A stretch of 16,873 nt of DNA from Armatimonadota bacterium (GTDB taxonomy: Bacteria > Sysuimicrobiota > Sysuimicrobiia > Sysuimicrobiales > Humicultoraceae). The stretch is from assembly GCA_016198805.1 (NCBI GenBank), contig JACQHU010000121.1, positions 1 to 16,873 of the forward strand, given 5' to 3'. Below the pieces are notes generated by a model. That model was given only the letters and a program-made list of their open reading frames with translations. It was not told the origin of the DNA and did not search any database. Positions within the stretch are counted from its first letter, which is position 1, and each line of letters starts with the position of its first letter. Made by a program: the position numbers and the translations under genes. This document shows, piece by piece, positions 15,215 through 16,873 of the stretch.

Positions 15215-16119
15215 TGGAACTGTTCCGTTCGCTGGCGGTACTCGCCGAGGCGCCCGGCCCGCAGCACGCGGGCATCGGAAGACTGCTCGGGCTTCCGGGT
15301 GCACCGGATGCCGCGGAGTACACCGAGGTCTTCGGTTTCCAGCTCTATCCGTACGCCTCGGTGTACCTCGGCCCGGAGGGCGCCCTGGGTGGTGAAGCGC
15401 AGGACCGCGTCGCCGGCTTCTGGCGCGCCCTGGGCCAGACGCCTCCGCAGGAACCCGATCACCTGGCGAGCCTGCTCGGCCTGTACGCCACGCTGGGCGA
15501 TCATGAAGCGGCCGACGACGACGCCGCGCGCCGCGCGCTGTGGCGCCACAGCAGGAAAGCGCTCTTCTGGGAACACCTGGGGAGCTGGATCTTCGCGTAC
15601 CTCCACAAAATGCAGGAGGTCGCCCCGCCGTACTTTCGGGCATGGGCCCGTCTCCTGCAGGTGGCGCTTACGGAGGCAGCCCGTGAGCTCGGAGCGCCCG
15701 ACCGCCTGCCGCTTCATCTGCGCGATGTGCCAGCGATGACTGATCCGCGGGCGGGGGGCCTCACTCCGTTCCTGGACGGGTTACTCGCCATGGTTCGGTG
15801 CGGCGTTCTCCTGACGCGCGCGGACCTGGCCCGTGCAGCCAGTGACCTGGGGCTCGCCCTGCGCATCGGCGATCGGAGGTTCCTCCTGAGGACCCTCCTG
15901 GGGCAGGACGCCTGGAAGGCCCTGGACTGGCTCGCCGGTGAGGCGGACAGGTGGGCCGTCTGTCACCTGCAGGTGCGCCGCCTGAGCGAGGAGATCGCTG
16001 GATTCTGGCACCGGCGCGCCGCCGCTACAGCGTCACTCCTGATGAGTCTTCGGGATGATCTCAATGGGATGGAGGCGCATGTGCGCGATTCCGTCACCCC
16101 GGCCCAGGGGGCCTCCTGA
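15214..16119 (+). CDS. TorD/DmsD/NarJ-type molybdoenzyme chaperone
   Basis: This 301-residue soluble protein is mostly helical and rich in Ala and Leu. YPYASVYLGPEG at about 45-56 and EPDHLASLLGLYATL at 80-94 are the hallmark region of TorD-like chaperones, whose conserved E-P-D-H motif is present in full (E80-P81-D82-H83). Further on, a helix with HLGSWIFAYLHKM and AWARLL fits the family's F/W-rich middle helix. Such proteins bind the apo-catalytic subunit and assist insertion of the molybdopterin cofactor. It is longer than classic TorD (about 200 aa), with about 100 extra C-terminal residues that I do not recognise. Its ATG overlaps the preceding stop by one base, implying translational coupling to its client, and no separate ribosome site is visible. 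Confidence 0.82.
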   Translation: MELFRSLAVLAEAPGPQHAGIGRLLGLPGAPDAAEYTEVFGFQLYPYASVYLGPEGALGGEAQDRVAGFWRALGQTPPQEPDHLASLLGLYATLGDHEAADDDAARRALWRHSRKALFWEHLGSWIFAYLHKMQEVAPPYFRAWARLLQVALTEAARELGAPDRLPLHLRDVPAMTDPRAGGLTPFLDGLLAMVRCGVLLTRADLARAASDLGLALRIGDRRFLLRTLLGQDAWKALDWLAGEADRWAVCHLQVRRLSEEIAGFWHRRAAATASLLMSLRDDLNGMEAHVRDSVTPAQGAS

Positions 16120-16121
16120 CG

Positions 16122-16873
16122 ATGCCGGTCGGTCAGTGGCTGCTGCTGCTGATCATTGGCCTCCTGGCTGGAGGTTTTGGGGTCGTCGTGGGCGCCGGGG
16201 GCGGCTTCATCATCGCTCCTCTGTTACTGGTCGTCTTCCACCTCCCTCCGGCGCTGGTTGCCGGGACATCGCTCGCGATCGTCTTCTTGAATACCCTGTC
16301 GGGTTCGGTCGCCTACGCGAGGCAGCAGTGGGTGGACTATCGGGTGGGGCTGATTCTCTCTCTGCCGGCCACGCCAGGGGCACTCCTCGGGGCGACGGCC
16401 GCCCGCCTGGTGTCACCGATCCTCTTCCGTACGTCGATCGGCCTCATCCTGTTGGGGTTCGCGATCTATCTTGTCACCCGCCCCATTCCCAGACCTCGCC
16501 CGGTGCCCCGGGCAATCGCCGTCGACGACCAGCCCCTCCCGGGCAGTCCAGCCCCAGACACCCTGAGTCGCTCGGAGCGGCCGGTTACGGGCCTGGCGGT
16601 CGTGGGCCTCGGCCTGGGATTCGTGAGCAGCTTCTTCGGTCTCGGGGCCGGATGGCTGGTCGTGCCGATCCTGGTCCATATCTATGGCTTCCCGCCCCAC
16701 ATGGCCGCCGCGACGTCGATCTTCTCCCTCTGCGTGTACTCGGGTGCTGGGGTCGCGGCTCACCTGTGGCAGGGACATATCGTCTGGCCTATGGTCACCG
16801 CCTCTGGCCTGGGCGTGATCGTCGCCGGCCAGATCGGCGCCAGCCTCTCCACCTCACTGCAGGGCACCCATCG
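16122..16873 (+). CDS. TSUP family (TauE/SafE) membrane transporter, partial at right edge
   Basis: My translation gives 250 residues and stays open to the window end. Two related hydrophobic halves are seen. The first carries GLLAGGFGVVVGAGGGFIIA near residues 13-32, the second GLGFVSSFFGLGAGWLVVP at about 166-184, followed by PPHMAAATS. The paired G-x-G-G/A-G loop followed by a proline is typical of the TSUP family, also called TauE/SafE or DUF81. A proline-rich charged loop at about 125-155 separates the halves. Characterised members export sulfite, sulfoacetate or other organosulfonates, but many have unknown substrates. It starts two bases after the TorD-like stop, so it belongs to the same operon. 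That may hint that the Mo enzyme handles a sulfur compound. The C-terminus lies beyond the window. Confidence 0.85.
   Translation, partial: MPVGQWLLLLIIGLLAGGFGVVVGAGGGFIIAPLLLVVFHLPPALVAGTSLAIVFLNTLSGSVAYARQQWVDYRVGLILSLPATPGALLGATAARLVSPILFRTSIGLILLGFAIYLVTRPIPRPRPVPRAIAVDDQPLPGSPAPDTLSRSERPVTGLAVVGLGLGFVSSFFGLGAGWLVVPILVHIYGFPPHMAAATSIFSLCVYSGAGVAAHLWQGHIVWPMVTASGLGVIVAGQIGASLSTSLQGTH

Noticed and set aside
1..16873. CRISPR, tRNA, rRNA, insertion sequences or prophage genes
   Set aside because: I saw no spaced direct repeats, cloverleaf-like sequences, transposase motifs or phage structural genes on either strand.

Overview
The window is a gene-dense stretch of bacterial chromosome, roughly two-thirds G+C by eye, with strong G/C preference at third codon positions. 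That bias leaves long meaningless open frames opposite almost every real gene. Nothing identifies the species: there is no rRNA, tRNA or phylogenetic marker. The gene set (GH57 glucanotransferase-like enzyme, GlcDEF-type oxidase, tripartite tricarboxylate transporter, Mo enzyme with a fused FeS-NrfD partner) suits an uncultivated high-GC soil or sediment bacterium of the Rokubacteria or CSP1-3 kind, but that is only a guess. No phage genes, insertion sequences, CRISPR arrays or structural RNA genes were seen, and no gene-free stretch exceeds 300 bases.

Layout. Minus strand, read from about 4650 leftward: glcD, glcF and glcE (a three-subunit FAD/FeS glycolate oxidase or related 2-hydroxyacid oxidase, in the order D-F-E with 4-bp start/stop overlaps). 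A GH57 enzyme similar to 4-alpha-glucanotransferase follows and runs off the left edge. Plus strand, from 4761 rightward: a TcuA-like flavoprotein dehydrogenase, a PrpF-family isomerase, a TctC-like periplasmic binding protein, and a TctA permease with a TctB-like domain fused at its C-terminus. These are followed after only 21 bp by a molybdoenzyme module: a four-cluster FeS protein fused to an NrfD membrane subunit, a large molybdopterin catalytic subunit, a TorD-like chaperone, and a TSUP (TauE/SafE) transporter cut by the right edge. The plus-strand gaps are short (overlap to 88 bp), so 4761-16873 may be one long transcript.

How they may work together. The first four plus-strand genes look like an uptake and oxidation route for a tricarboxylate such as tricarballylate or an aconitate: TctC captures it, TctA/B imports it, TcuA oxidises it, and PrpF moves the double bond so the product can enter the TCA cycle. 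The usual electron acceptor TcuB is not visible. The molybdoenzyme module has no Tat signal on any subunit, so it probably faces the cytoplasm and exchanges electrons with the quinone pool through NrfD. Its substrate cannot be read from the sequence. The neighbouring TSUP exporter makes a sulfur oxyanion or organosulfonate one idea among several.

The divergent gap between glcD and tcuA holds two neighbouring perfect dyads, the best candidates here for operators controlling both operons.
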